Below are positions 47,301-62,300 of a stretch of 64,000 nt of DNA, piece after piece. The stretch comes from Gordionus sp. m RMFG-2023 (lineage: Eukaryota > Nematomorpha > Gordioida > Chordodea > Parachordodidae). The DNA lies in NCBI RefSeq assembly GCF_954871325.1, contig NC_088775.1, forward strand, positions 82,003,561 through 82,067,560, given 5' to 3'. Position 1 is the first letter of the stretch, and each line of letters begins with the position of its first letter. A program made the translations under genes and the position numbers. The notes beneath the pieces are model-generated. The model had not been told where the DNA came from. It saw only the letters and a program-made list of their open reading frames with translations, and did not search any database.

Positions 47301-50300
47301 TTTAAATGCTGAAACCGATCTTCTATCATAGCCCTGGCTTATTACAAATTTTATCCTATAACTTCATTGGGTAATTGTACTCTATTTTTTCCTATTTTTA
47401 GTTGACTGTAAATGGTTAAACATAGTTTTGAAAGCTAGCACTTTCATAACCCAACTCTACTCATAGCTATGAGCACGTAGACAGGACTTAGGATTTACTC
47501 GCGCGTATTGTTACCCTCAACCATTTATTCTCCTTCAAAAAAATATAATACAGATCAGCATGTCCCGAAAATCTGAAAGCGGAGATATAATTTTTTTTTA
47601 AAAATATATTATCTACTTCCGATTATAATACAAACTATTTTTATTTATTTATTTAGTGTTGGGATTTTCTATTCCCAAGAAAAGTTTTAACAGGTTTTCG
47701 AACCAGAAATTCGGGTTCAGAAATTTTAAACTCTATTTAGCGGAAATTTAGGAAATATTAACTTAATTAGAACTGATTTTATGAGAGGGATTTCATAAAT
47801 ACCCCTGGTTTCAATAATTCATTTTTTAAATATTCAATCAAGGATAATGGGAAATATGAAAATTAATTTTTTTCGGTTTATGAGGGCCGCGCACGTCATG
47901 TTACAGCTCAGACCATCGAACCGGTCCTGCCAAAACTTTAAGGCTTGTTAACCAAAAATGACATTGGGTTTTGCTTAATTAGATGTGCATAGGATTTTGA
48001 GTTCTTCTGACCAATAAGTTTTTTTTGAAAAAAATGATTTAACTTTTTTTTTGTCAAAAGTGCAAAAAGTGAAAACGACGATATTGTAGGAAGGAACATG
48101 TGATTAATAGATGTTTGAGAGTATATTTTTTGACTTTTCTTTCTCTCGGCAACTTGAAGCGGATAATAATGCTAATGAAGGCGGGATGCCTTTACAAGTA
48201 AAATCCCAGGACATGCTCCTGCCGTTATCCCATGGAATGAGAGTATATCAACAGCTCCTAGGCGGCATTATTAATTGACCAATCTCGCTGTTCAAATAGT
48301 TACGGATTAACTCTATAGTCCACTCCATATGATTTAACAAATTTTTTCGTACCTTTTATATATCTATCAATCTTTTATTCAGGCAATAGAGCGGATGCCT
48401 TGCTTTAGAATCAAGACAGACACCCCACAAGCCATAGAGGCACCGTTAACACTTTTTTAGTCGATAAAAATACTGACCGGTGTTTTTCTGGGTATTACTT
48501 GCCCTTCTGACTATCGCATTATCGAATTTCGTAATTTGTTAAAATTATTTGGGAAATTTGTTAGGATAAACTTCTATTCATCGTGATTAGTCAGAACTAT
48601 CCATCACGAAAGAATTTAGATTGGTGAGGTGCTAGAAGCGACTGCTCGAGAGAAGATAAATGGCTACAATCCTAATTTTTTCGGGAAACTGGATAACGCG
48701 AATGGGTCGGATTATTTTGAAAATGAGATTTGGTTAATAAACGGAAGAGGATACGATAAGGGCACAGGGGGAGTTTAGGAGTTCTTTCGACCGAATCGGA
48801 AAATAATATGCAGGCTCAAATGATCCTGAAAAATTTAAGATGAATAATATTCTCTACTACAGATTTTAAGAATTAGGAATAAATAAGGCCCTCCTAACGG
48901 AAAATTGTAATTTAGAAATATTCCAAGAATTTTGATAATTTAAATGCCTATCGCGAGGGCAAGTATCTAATATTTAGAATTATCTCATTTTTTTGATGCG
49001 ATTTTGGTTTTTTATTTTTGTTATTTATTTAACAAAATTTTAAGGTTATCCCAAAGTGAGTTTCTTTTTTTTATATTGATGATGTAAGCATTATTTTAAA
49101 GAAGGTTATAAACCCTTTTTTTTCTTCCAATTCTATCATTTTAAATTTTCGAGTTTGCCAAATATAATAATTTAAATAACATCAAGAATTTCATTTCTCA
49201 AAAAATAAGGGTATTTTTGAACAAAATTCAATTTGGCCACGTAATTTAAAATGGAAAATGACTTTGGACATACCCGAAATTATGAAAATTGGCAAAAAAA
49301 AATAATATAAATTAAACGATTTTATAAGGGAGTTTTTATTTTGGCTTTCAACTCGATCCTTTAGGTGTTTAGCATTTATATGCTAAATTATATTTATACC
49401 TAATATGCGGCCATTTTTTATTGTTTTTAAAATACCAAATTTATTTGAAATGAATTTATTCTTGATCCTTATGCTTTCATCTTAAAATTGATGCGCGCGC
49501 AGTGAAATCTTAACCCTAAAACCGAATTCATAATATTAACGCCATCTTGATTTAAAATAAGAATTTAGTTGAAAGAGGCTGAATATTTACTTTTTTTTAA
49601 AAAAATGCTTTTATCATTTTAATTTTTTTTCTAAAATAATAAATAATGCATGACTCATTATATTTTTATTTATGAATGATAATTCATAAAATCAAATTTT
49701 TTGTAATTATTTTGACCCCTAAATTAATTTTTATACTATATGCCAGCAGGCAAAACAAAAATTGAGATTTATCTCTGGTTATAAAATTATCGCCGAAATC
49801 CAGTGATGGGCGGAATTTTTTTGTTTAAAATTCCACTTTTAATATCCAGTCATAGGCGAATTTTTTTTGTAAAATCAAGATCTTCTTCCGGTTATAAAAA
49901 AATATAAATGATTTAAAATTAAAAAAAATTATTCTCACAAAGGAAAATAAAATTTGATGTCATCTATCTATACTTCATTTATATATCACAAATGACGTAG
50001 GTTACGCTATTGAAAATGAAAATTATAGCGCTTCTCGCCTAATTTTGAATCCTTAGAAATTTCAGTATAACTGGAATCCAGATTCCTAGATTGCTTCCTC
50101 CATGGCAGGATCAGGAATCTTTTAGATTGTCATTCATAATCAAATTGGCTACAAATATATTCTTTTTGAATGAATTTTATGCCACTGACAGCCACTCTTT
50201 TTACAGATGGGCCAGGTGGTAAAAATGGGAATTCTTTTATTTTACACTTTTGTTTGCTAGGGAGAAATCACTAAATCACCAGTCATTCGCGCACATCTAT

Positions 50301-53300
50301 CATTATTTTTTTTCGAATAAGTTGATTTTTTTAAAAAAAAAATTTTTTTGCGGGGAATTCATTTTATTTGTTAAAAAAAAATATTATTATAAAACTTTGC
50401 TTATATCTTATATAAATTAGAAGGAGAAGGAAAGAAAAAAAAATCCAAAAAATGGCCTTCAAAAAAAATATCAATTTATTATAAATTTGGTTTTAAAGAA
50501 TGATATTTTTTTCTAATTCTTTTTATAACTAATACAGAGTGTTTAATTTATTAATTTAATTAGATTAATAGAGACTATTTTCATAATACATGTATATTAA
50601 AATATAATAATTTATTTCCCATTTTAATCATAATGATGATTTATTTATATTACATTATCTTCTACCACAATGTTTCACTTTCAACGTTTCTTTAAAATTG
50701 AATTGAAAGCTTTATGATCACAAGATTCTAGGCACAAAAGTATCTAAATAATGTATATAGATACTTTAGAAACTCTTCTGGTGGTCTAGGACAGGTATTT
50801 TCTTCGGCCTCGAACCAGACATTAATTTAAATATTTTTTAAATATGAATTTATCTTAGGATTGTTGCATAAAAGTTAGCGTAAAAAAATCAAAATTTTAT
50901 AATTCATTCGATAATTTTTTCCCTTTTCCTTTAAAATTTGCGAGTTTTTTTTTGAACGTTTAATATATTTAAGTTTACTCTTGCCATATTATAAGATATA
51001 TTAAAGTTTACTCTTGCCATATTATAAGCTAAACCGGCCAATCTGTCCTTATGCCTTATTTATAATTATCCGCGATGATGGTTAAGGCGATACGATTCGC
51101 GCCTACTTATAAATATTAGCCTTAAGGCTTCTATACGAAAATCAATAATTATATGCTCAAATTGAAGAAATACATATGTATGGTGAATGTATTTTTTTTA
51201 AAAAAAATTATGTAGCCAACATATTTTCCACGTTATCAAAATTATTTGAATTGGTTCTATTTTAAAAGTCGGGTTGGTTTGAGCTTTCGAGAAAACTAAC
51301 CGACTTTTAAAGTAATATGTTGGATGTCGGACATTAATGGATACAGATATTTTCATCTTGATATCGTTTCACTATTAATATGCATTAAACCCCCATTTTA
51401 AGTTTAATTTTTTGAATTATCGGACATATTATAAAATGTTTGAGATTGGTTCGAACTGGTCTGTAAAAATTTATTAGCCCGGCCCGAAAAAATGTTTTCA
51501 CAAGTTGCCCACCCCGGTAGGGTCATGCAAATCTCTGTTTCATATATCCCTTACAAACCTTAATTTTTAAATAGTAATTAGTTAATCCTATAAAAATGAA
51601 ACAACCATTTTTAAGATTCAATTACCTAAATACCCTTTAAAATGATCAATGATGGTCTAGTTTTTTAATACTGTTTCAAAATATAAAGTTCAAATTTTTT
51701 GCAATTTCCTGTAATTAAATTGGATTTTTAAATAACTAGTTCTGCAAAATCGACAAATTTGCCTCATCATAGTGGTGGGTGAAAACTAAGCATATGCTTC
51801 TCTGAGATAATCGTTATTGGCCAATGTTAAGCCATTTTGGAGAGCTCATCAAAACTGTCTGAAATTTTGCGATTTATTAACACTACTACATATAAATTTA
51901 ACCTGTCCACTATCTATCAACATTTTCTATATTATTCTAGAAGATAATCAATGTATTATAATAATGATTGACTTGATATTGATGGTTATGGTTTTTAGGA
52001 AATATATTAATTTTGTATTAAAATCGATGATTGGTTTACTCAGTTTTTGAAAATAAAAACAATATTATATATATAAAATATATCTCTATGGAATAAAATG
52101 AAATACCATTGAAATAAAAAGACTTAAAGCTAGTTAATTGAATTCTTAAGTGTATTTTTATTTTTAAAATATCCTTAATATTGCACTGACCTTATTGGAA
52201 AATTTGGAAATATTTAGTTTGATTTCTATTTCTAATATTAAAAGAAAATATTAAAAATGTCATAATTCATAAATCGAAGTGTAATTGCTAATAATTAGTA
52301 AATTTTCTTATAAATACCAGTATAAAAAAGAAATAAAGTGATTGGTTAAAAAAAATATTTTCCTTTTGCCAGAATAACTTTTATATTATTACAGATGAAT
52401 GTATATTATTTTTATAAACCAATAAGGAACCCGGAATATCAGCATTTTTTCGTTTCTGTTCCTTACCGGTTCCGGTTATAACGGTGTTTTAGAACTTTCC
52501 ATCTAACTTAATATATTTTTTAAATCAATATATTTTATTAATGAATTTTTTATTTAACTCATTAATATGAATCAATTATTTACATCGAATAAATAAGATT
52601 AAATTAAAATTTTTTTTTCTCTTTAATTCAACAATTATTAATATAATTATATATCCATTGATCGACATATCAAAATAAATGTTTATATAATTAAAAACTA
52701 AGTAAAATTTATAAAAAAAGCATTTATCCATTTCCATATTATGATTTTTAATAGATTTTAGGGAACATTCCCCTTCCGTAAAAATTCCGGACGTTTCCGT
52801 TCTATAATTTCAAAGTTCCTTACCAGGTCCTTGCGTACAAGTTAAAAGATACTAAGAATAATATACGTTGACTACTGACAGACATTTCGATTGAGATTTA
52901 ATCTATTTTCTCATTCATAAGTTCTAGTTTATCTCATTAACTAATCAAGGATCGTATCCCCTCCCCCTAGTTTATGTAATGTTATTGTTAAACCTTTAAA
53001 TATATTTTTTTTTACCTCTTCAAATAACCAAAGCTTTGCCCTGATAGCCACCGGTTGCGCCAGTTGCCCCATGCTGAAATGCGAACGACCCGGATGCAAC
53101 ACCTACTTTTGTTACCATTGCAAAAATGAATGGCATCCTAATTTAACGTGCGACGCCGCTAAAACCTTACGTTATAACTGCAATTTCAATGCTCTCTTTA
53201 ACGGTGCCTCAACTTCTTCAGCCCTTGCCACGGCTTCTCACCCTGGTGGTATCAATTTGGATTGCCTACCTTTGCATAGCTCTATCGGTTAAAAAATACA

Positions 53301-56300
53301 AATTATTCATTTTTAATAAAAAAAATTTCCAAAATAGTTTTTAATTTTGCACTATGCTGACAATTTTTTTCGCATTTTTGCTTACGCCATTATGTCGTTT
53401 CTTAGATTTAATATTGGAAAAAACTAAAAAACAAATTATATTTTTTATTTTTTTTTAAAAAAAGGAATATTTTTAAATATCATTTTAATTATAAATATAT
53501 GTATATTTTTAAACAAAAAATAATAAAAAATATGAATAAATTACATTACAATGTTTTCCAATTTAGAAGGGGAATTTTTTTATTTTTTTAGCCAATCAAT
53601 ATACTTAAAATTATTGTTATTTTGCATAAGCTCTCTCTTAAAATAAGGTTATTTCCTACGTCATTTTTTAAAATAGATATTATACATATAAAATGAAGTA
53701 TATTCGCAAATTGTTCCTCCTCATATAGTATTATATAAAGGCATGACATAATGGTATTTACTACTTGAAGAATAAAATGTGCTGTAAATAAATTAAAAAG
53801 AAATACTATTTAGGGCTCAATTAAGAGGTGGCAACGTCAATGTATTAAGATGATTACTAATTTATGACATTGGCTTTGGTATTTCTTTTGGTCCGACTTT
53901 ATATTCATTCTAGGCAACAAAACATGATGGAATCATCCCAGGGAGAAGTGGATGCTCATAAAAATAGGCAGACGATTATTTAAAGTGATGGCAGGAATAA
54001 AAACCTTCATTGGGATCTCCGATGCCTAAAGCCATTATTTTTTCCGAGACTTTTTATTAATTGAAAGGCCTCGTCTTCTAATATTCACAAATGTGTTGAT
54101 GAAATAATTTTTCTTCTAAAAAAAATTTCTACTTTGTATAAATTATTTAATTTAGAGAGTCCATTTGAGTTTGTAGCTTTTTTTAATTGTTGTAAAGAAT
54201 TTTATCGCTGTTATAAATGAAATATATTATATATATTATTAATGTTATAAATGTCATATAACAAATCAATCATACAGTTAGAATACTTGATTTCCATACA
54301 CATATCAAATAAAGAAATTGTATATTGGCGACGTTAAAGAAGATAAACCAATTACTAGTGGTGGATTGAATATATCAAATGAAACGAATAATATTAATCA
54401 AGTAATTAATATTATACAAATGAAATTTGAAAATTATGATAATCAAAACAACTTTCAAGATTATATTGAATATATAGATGATGTGTTGGAGGTAAGAGGT
54501 ATATTAAAATAATGAAACTAAGAAAAAAATATTATTTGCTTATATGGAGATTAGTAATTTGGCAGAGATGAGGTCTTTTGTATATCCAAAAATTTTGAAA
54601 GAACTTAATTATGACGAGATAATTGAAGTGGGTAAAAAAGTATTTAAGCATATTTCAACGTTATTCAGATTAAGTTTATTCGGATAGAAAGAGGGGATGG
54701 TGAAGCAGTTGCTGAGTTTGCAGACCGACTTAAAAAATTGGCACAAGAGTGTAATGATTCTGACCTGGATGGAAGATTGAGGGATCAGATGGTGGCTGGA
54801 ATCAAAATGGGTGCATTGGAGAAAGATATTCGCACCAGATTTTCAGATGGAATAAATGACATGGGAGAAAGGGTGAGTTTTCAACAGGTTGTAAATATGG
54901 CTTTGGCAATGGAAAGGGCTGAGGATGAAGTGACAAATATGATGATAAAAAAAAGTCAATAAACCTAAGGAGCAGATAGAGAATAATCAAGGAAATTTTT
55001 CTAATCAAAAGTACCCATATAATAATAATAATAAAGAAAAAGGAAATTTTAGTTATCACAATAATAATAATAATAACTTTAAGTTCAGAGATAACAGTAA
55101 ATTTAACAATAATGATATGTGTAAGTACAATGAATGCTCAAAATGTGGAAGAACTCACCCCCCTTTTCAATGTTTTGCATCAAGGGTGAAATGTTATAAT
55201 TGCCAAAAGGTAGGGCATTATGCTGAATATTGTAAGGGACAGAAGTTACATGCTATGCATCAAGATAACAATGACTCATCAGATTAAATTAATAATATTT
55301 CCCAAATTGGTAGAAATAGTGCGTAGATATCTGTTAGGATAAATGGAGTACTTATAGAATTTGACTATGTTACGGGGGCACTGGTATCGGTGATTGGGAA
55401 ACAATATTGGTATGAAATTGGCCGACCCAAGCTTGGACCAACCACAACCTTGTCAGTATATGGTAACCAACCGCTGGATGTACTTGGTGAGACTATGGTA
55501 AGGGTTCGTCTTGAAAAGATAAGCAGATCACTAACGATTGTGGTGACCCATTCAAATGACATACCAATATTTGGACTACCATGGATACTGGCATTTAATA
55601 TGTTTATCCCACGACAAGTTACTATACGTAGTATCACAAGTAAAGAGGTTATGACAACCGATAAACAAATTGCTGGCATGACGACAGAATTTTACAGTGT
55701 TTTTGATGACAAGCCAGGACGGGTGAATGATATGGAAGTTAGCATACATCTGAGTGAGGCAGCAAGGCCGAAATCATGGCCAGCTCGTAGTGTATCTTTT
55801 CCATTAAGAAAACCAATATAAATGGAACTCGATAGATTGGTTAAACTGGAACATTGAAGGAGATTGACCCAACAAAAAAACTTTCGACATGGGCTACTCC
55901 AACAGTAAACGTACGCAAAACAAATGGAGAAATCAGGATTTGTGCGGATTTTAAGGTGACATTAAACCCATATATTTTATACGATTATCAAATTATACCA
56001 ACGGTAGATGATCTTTTAACCAAATTAAAAAATGGAAGATTTGAAAGATGCATATTTACAATTACCAATAAAAGAGAGTTCAAAAGAATACTTAACCATA
56101 TCAACCCATATTGGTTATTTCCAATATCAATGTATGCCTTTCGCTCTTTCTAGTGCGCCGACCATTTTCCAAAGATATATGGATAATTTATTACAAGACT
56201 GCCAAATGACCGGAGTATATCTTGACGATATTATCATAACGGGGTAAAATGATGTAGAACATTTAGCTGGGGTTGGTCGGACAGGGAACAAGAGATATTT

Positions 56301-59300
56301 GATAAAATAAAACAGCTTTTGTCAACAAATAAAACGCTAATTCTATATTCGCCAAACTTGCCAATTATATTAGAATGTGACGCCCCCAACACTGGTTTTG
56401 GAGCTGTGTTGTGTCAATCATAAAAAAAGGTATTAGCAGACCTATCGCATTTGCCTCGCGAACATTATTGGAGTCAGAAAAAAATTATGCACCAATAGAA
56501 AAAGAGGCACGAGCACTTTTGTTTGGAATGGTAAAATTTCATACTTTCATTTTTAGTCGAAAATTTATATTGCGAACATATCACAAACCTTTGGGAAAAA
56601 TATTTGGTGATAAACGGGAACTACCAAAAATATCCAATAGTCGATTAACGCGCTGGGCTTGGAAAATGTCCGCATATGATTTTAATATGGAATGTTCCAG
56701 GAAAAGAAAATAAAGTAGCTGATACTTTATCTAGACTGCCAGTAGAAGGCATAGAATCAAATAACGATCAAAAAATGCGTTAAAAATCAGATCTATAAAT
56801 TTGCACGATATAAATATTAGTCAAGTTGAACTCCAAAAGGAAACAAGGAATGATAGCTTGTTTAAAAAAGTAGTTTAAAACATTGAGCGTGGATGGGTGG
56901 AGTTTGATGAGAAAAAAGATACAGTTAGTTTGTTTTTATAATCGTAGAGAGGAATTGTCAGTAGATCATGATGTTATTGAATGGAATGGGAAGTTGGTAA
57001 TTCCAACCGTTTTGAGGAAATCAATATTAACGATTATACACAGAGGGCATCCAGGAATAAATGCTATGAAATCAATTTTTAGAATGTATTGTTGGTGGCC
57101 TAATTGCGATAAAGACATTGAACAATATGTTCGTCAATGTATGCCATGTCAAAGTAACCGGTCGAATATTATGGAGGTTCCTTTATATTCGTGGAACATA
57201 TCTAATATGCCATGGGAACGAATTTATTTGGATTTCGCGGGGCATATTGATTCGTATTCATGGTTAGTTGGAGTTGATGCACATACTAAATGGGTTGAGG
57301 TTGAGTTTGAGAGACCACGTCCACGACAATGATCAGGGCTTTAAGGAAATGGTTGGCACGGTTCGGAACACCTAGACAAATTGTATCAGATAATGGACCT
57401 CAATTTATTTCTGGAGAATTTCGAAAATTTTGTTTCGAGAAAAATATTAAATTGATACATATAACACCGTAACATCCAAAAACGAACGGTTTAGCGGAAA
57501 GAACGATACGAACCCTCAAGAGTCGATATTTTGCAACTAGGAAAGACATCAGGGAGCCTGAGGAAGACTGGACGTTCACCGGCAAAGTTATTATTGTGGC
57601 GAAATTTAAAAACGGGATTAAATTGGTTACATCCAAATGTTAGGGATGAAATGGAACGATCGAATATACGACAAAAAGCAGCGGATGAACATAGTCAAAT
57701 GAGGGAATTTGAGATTGCACAACCGGTATGGGTGCATAATGAAATAAATTCAGGGTGGAGAGAAGGAGTTATAAAATCCAGACCTGGTCGATATTCTTAT
57801 TCGGTAGAAAGCAAGGATAGAATGGTACGAAAGCATGCGGATCAACTTCGATAAAGGGAGGTAGCTAAAGAAATGGAGAAGTCTGGGCAAGTGAAAGAAA
57901 ATTAAAAAAATATGGAGTCAGAAAAATGGAGAAAATATGGAGTCAGAGAGAAAGGAAGAAAATATAAAAAATAGAGAAGTTGGATATAGTTGATATTTTA
58001 GAAAATGTGGAAGATAACGGAAAACTAGGAGCGGAAATCACAAAGAGCTAGGAAACCTACAAATCGGCTGATTGAGGAGTTGTAAGATCATATGTGTGGG
58101 GATATGTTATAAATGAGATATATTATTAATGTTATAAATGTCATATACAAATTAATCATACAGTTTTATAATAATTTTCATGTGATAGAATACTTGATTT
58201 ACATATACATATTAAATAAAGAAATTGTATAATCGCTAAAAATTGATATTTTGGAACTATAATTTAGGTGATATTGTCTTCAACATCGCCATTTTTAATA
58301 TAATCAGAACCATTGATTTCAGTTCAACAGTTGCGACATAAAAAAGATAATGAAACGAATCTATATATGAACGCATGCAGAAAATTGAATTTATAGTTTA
58401 TAATATATAACTTTAATATTATTATTATGATTTAATTTAAATCCAAAAATCAAATTTATTATAATTTTCCTTTCGCGTGATTGATTACAAATTACTAATT
58501 GCAAAAAAGTAATTGTATTTTGTATTTTAATTACACAAGTAATCGATTGCTGTCGATTCCTGTTTCATTGTTTTGTAGCGGAGTTGTGAGGCAGAATGCT
58601 CCTAAATTGAGTGTGTGATGACTGATGACTTTAATTATTGATGAATTAGCCATAGTGAACACAATTAGATCCAAAGGTGCGATGGAAATTCTCAGTTTTT
58701 TACCTGTAAAGACGCAATCCTAAACTTGAGCTAGAGATTGTCTTGACAGTATCCTAGCTATATAAATGACTGAATTGTGGCTGATCTCGAGTTTCTCTTT
58801 CGCAAGCAGATAAGGAATAAAATGGGTAACAAGTATTAAACCCGACATATTTTATGATATATTAAATAAAAAATAAGAAATATAGAAGGTCTGATAAACC
58901 CATTAATTTTATAATCAAAATAACATCATGTAAGCCTAAAGATTTTGCACATAGCTGGCAGAAATGCTTGGACATCTATTCCATCTCGATGCGCACATAA
59001 TATTATTTTAGCCAAAATTTTAATCGGGTCATTTTGAAAAATCGACCCAAATCGAGCTTTTTAACAACACTAGTAACAAGCCCCCATATTTTTAAATTTT
59101 CTAATAAGAAATAATCTGATCATTACGCTATGTTCAAAATTTACAAAAACAAGTCTGGATAATGCCTATCTGTTTTTTATTTTTCAACAAAGATAAATTT
59201 TTAAATTTTTTTTATAGCTATGCTAAATCTTTGATTTTATAAATAACATTAAATGATAAATATAATTTACTTTGTAGTAATCTTTTATGACATGTTTGTC

Positions 59301-62300
59301 CAGTGATGTTATAAAGGATTATAATATAAATCATTAAAAAATTTTTAAATATTCTCTATATATATTTTATTATTTGTATTTTAATATGCCATTTTTTTGA
59401 TAATATAATATATATTGATTTTATTCTATAATTCATAGTGTAGACAATAAATTGTATATATTAATTATTTTGTTAATTGAAACATACAGGATCGGATTCG
59501 AACATAAAAGTGTGTCCTAGATGCCAGGCCTACATCATGAAAATGGACGATGGTTCCTGCAATCATATGACATGTGCTATTTGCGGCTCCGAATTCTGTT
59601 GGCTCTGTATGAAGGAAATATCGGATTTGCATTATCTAAGGTATCTTAATAATTAGCTTTAATCGAAATTCTAGATCGATCAAATTGATCGACTTGATTC
59701 TTTCGATGAATACTATTTTAGCAGTGTTGTTAAGGTTTAGTTATTGAGGTCTGCAAAACCCACGAGGGTCGGGAAAAGGAATTATTTTTTTTATTTCGAA
59801 TCGGGTTCGAGTTTTTGTTGAGTGAAATGTTTATATATTGGCATTTATACCTAAAATGTTTTAGCAATAAAAATTTGGAATTTATATATTTTCTTTATTC
59901 ATTTTATTTAAATAATTTGTCATTATAAATCAAATAGTATTTCGTTAAGCATAGTATTAAATTACACAATTTATTCCCTTTATTTTTTTTATTATCTCTA
60001 AAATTTATTATAATAACAGATAATAATAGAGAGTGAAAGGGGGGGGATAATATATTAAATAATTATTTAGATCTTTTGACTATTTTTTTTAGTGTAGTTA
60101 AGTGATCGCTTACTTTTTCTTGAATAAAATTCCTTTTTTTTTGAAACAAAATGGTGGATGGGCGTTCATTTTAAACGTGAATATATCCATTTTTTTATAT
60201 TCGATTTAAAATAATCTAAAAAAATTTTAAAAGTAAAATATTTCATTTTCTTGATCCTCAACTCAGCTGTTCCATTCGAACTAAGCACGCTTTTCTCTGC
60301 GAGTAATATTTTATTTGACTCCAATATGGTTTATATATTATAGAGGTGGTGTACCGTTACCTTTTTTTGGAAGTCGATCTGATTACCGATCCTATATTAC
60401 TAATCAGATTTGGTTCATTATACTTATTTAAAATATTTTAACCTTTTTAATGTTACCATATTAGTTATACCATCATCTATGACTTAAATGAGGTCTTTAC
60501 TCTTTAGGTCCATTTATTATAGGCGTTTGGTTATATTACATTTTATAATAATAATTTTGGGTTTTCACTTCTTTTTATTTATAATAATACTTTTTTTCTA
60601 AAAATTTGAATTATAATCATTATTTTAATAATTTTTCTTTTAAATTCTTATTTTTATAGTGATATGTTGTTACATTTTTGAGAGAGTGGGTGGTATAGGG
60701 GCACAATTTTTATTAGCTTAAAAAATATTTCTGAAAAGGACAAAATTCCGAAGGGGGGGGATTTACCCTTTATCACGATGTCTACGCTTATGGTTACCAC
60801 ATTTTCCATTTTAGAAAGTGAGGATAACACGAATTTGAGGCTATTTGAACGATAAATAGTATTCAATTTTTTTTTATGAAACTTATTTGACAACCACTCG
60901 TAAGATGCGTTTAATAGATAGGAATAAGAAACTACTTATATTTTAATCTTGTTAAGATTTAATCATTTATATGAAGATCCGTATATTTCTTTTCTCCGTA
61001 ATAGATCCTTTATTTAAAACTCGAATGGCCTTGTATAAGGCTTTCACGGAATAAAAGAGAATTAATAATAAGCTAATCACATTTAAAAAAGCTCATTGAA
61101 GATCAAGAAATATGGAGGCTTCACATTCTAGAGTTTATTTCTAAAATTTCTTCTTTTTTTTTACGAAGAAATTGTGGGAAATTCAGACGATGCTTGTCTT
61201 TAAAATTTAAAACAAAAGAGAAAAAACGTTAAAAAATTTTCAAATAATTTCCCCAGAATAAGAACCTTTATTTATCATATATAATAACGCTGCAATACTA
61301 TCATTAGCTCCGGTGGATACGCGTTTTTACCACGTGAATTTGACCGCGTTCTTATTTTTCAGGGGAGATAACCTTGTAGTCAGCATACATAGTCGTTACC
61401 CACCTTTTAATCAAATCATTTAATATTTTTTAGTCATTGACCTGGGGGGAGGGGGGGGGGTAGATGGTTCTGCTCAGAACTGCTAAACAGCGCTAAGCAT
61501 TTAAATTGTCTCGATTTTTTTTTTAAATATTATTGGTCTGTCTCCCTATTAAACTTTATGGAAATTTGGAATAATTTTTTTCCGGTACATGTTTTCCCTT
61601 TTATACATCATTCTCAGAACACCATTTTGTTTTATATTATTAGATGATAAGTAAAATTATATGTTGCTTTAATAATTAGTTCGCACCAAGATTCGTTGTT
61701 GAATTCAAATTATTTTTCATCTTCTAACCAAATAATGGTATAACTTTTATATTTAAAAAAAAAACAGTCCCTCTGGCTGTACCTTCTGGGGTAAAAAACC
61801 TTGGAGCCGGAAGAAAAAGATTCTGTGGCAACTGGGAACATTGGTGGGAGCTCCCATGGGTATAGCCCTCATTGCGAGCATAGCCATCCCGGCTATCATT
61901 ATAGGGGTTCCCATATTCGTTGGGCGAAAGGTATAATAATTGACTTTTTATATTGTTTTACCCGTAAGTTGTATAAAATATTGTGGAAGATCATTTTTTG
62001 GGAGGATAAGATATAAGATGAATGTTTTAAAGGGGAGTTAATTATTCTATGTTTTTATAATATATATCAGAGACCTGCAGAGCGACCTTGATTTTTTTCA
62101 AATAATTTTTACGGCCTGGCCCTTTTATATTTTAAGGCATTATATTTATTTTTGATTTTTATAGCTAATGACGATTTCATATATTTGGTTTTACAATATA
62201 CGGCTTGGCCCGACCCGGATTTTTTTTAAAAAAATTTTCACGCCCGGCCCTAATTTAGTACTCACAAATTTATAAAATATATATACCAAAAAAATTCAGA

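Larger units (their letters stand above)
54209..58231 (+). mobile_element. Ty3/gypsy LTR retrotransposon with short LTRs and 5-bp target duplication, broken
   Basis: A nearly full-length layout: 5' LTR 54209 to about 54324, gag region, two nucleocapsid knuckles near 55.14-55.25 kb ([13 protein letters not shown] and [14 protein letters not shown]), protease region near 55.33-55.66 kb, reverse transcriptase near 55.75-56.25 kb ([20 protein letters not shown] and YLDDI), RNase H near 56.4-56.72 kb, integrase with its zinc-binding N-terminus and core near 57.0-57.85 kb, and 3' LTR 58105-58231. The bases ATCGC flank both ends. A purine-rich tract precedes the 3' LTR. The order RT-RNaseH-integrase makes it Ty3/gypsy. 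The reading frames are broken in several places, roughly ten, and the LTRs differ by an indel and substitutions, so it is a moderately old fossil in a host intron. Confidence 0.9.
53288..59489. other. RNF19 intron, 6.2 kb, hosting a gypsy element and a MITE
   Basis: It contains the 4.0-kb Ty3/gypsy element (54.21-58.23 kb, same strand as the gene) and one TGTTGTTAAA MITE (58.89-59.07 kb). The rest is A/T-rich. The acceptor is ACATACAG at 59489. Confidence 0.75.
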
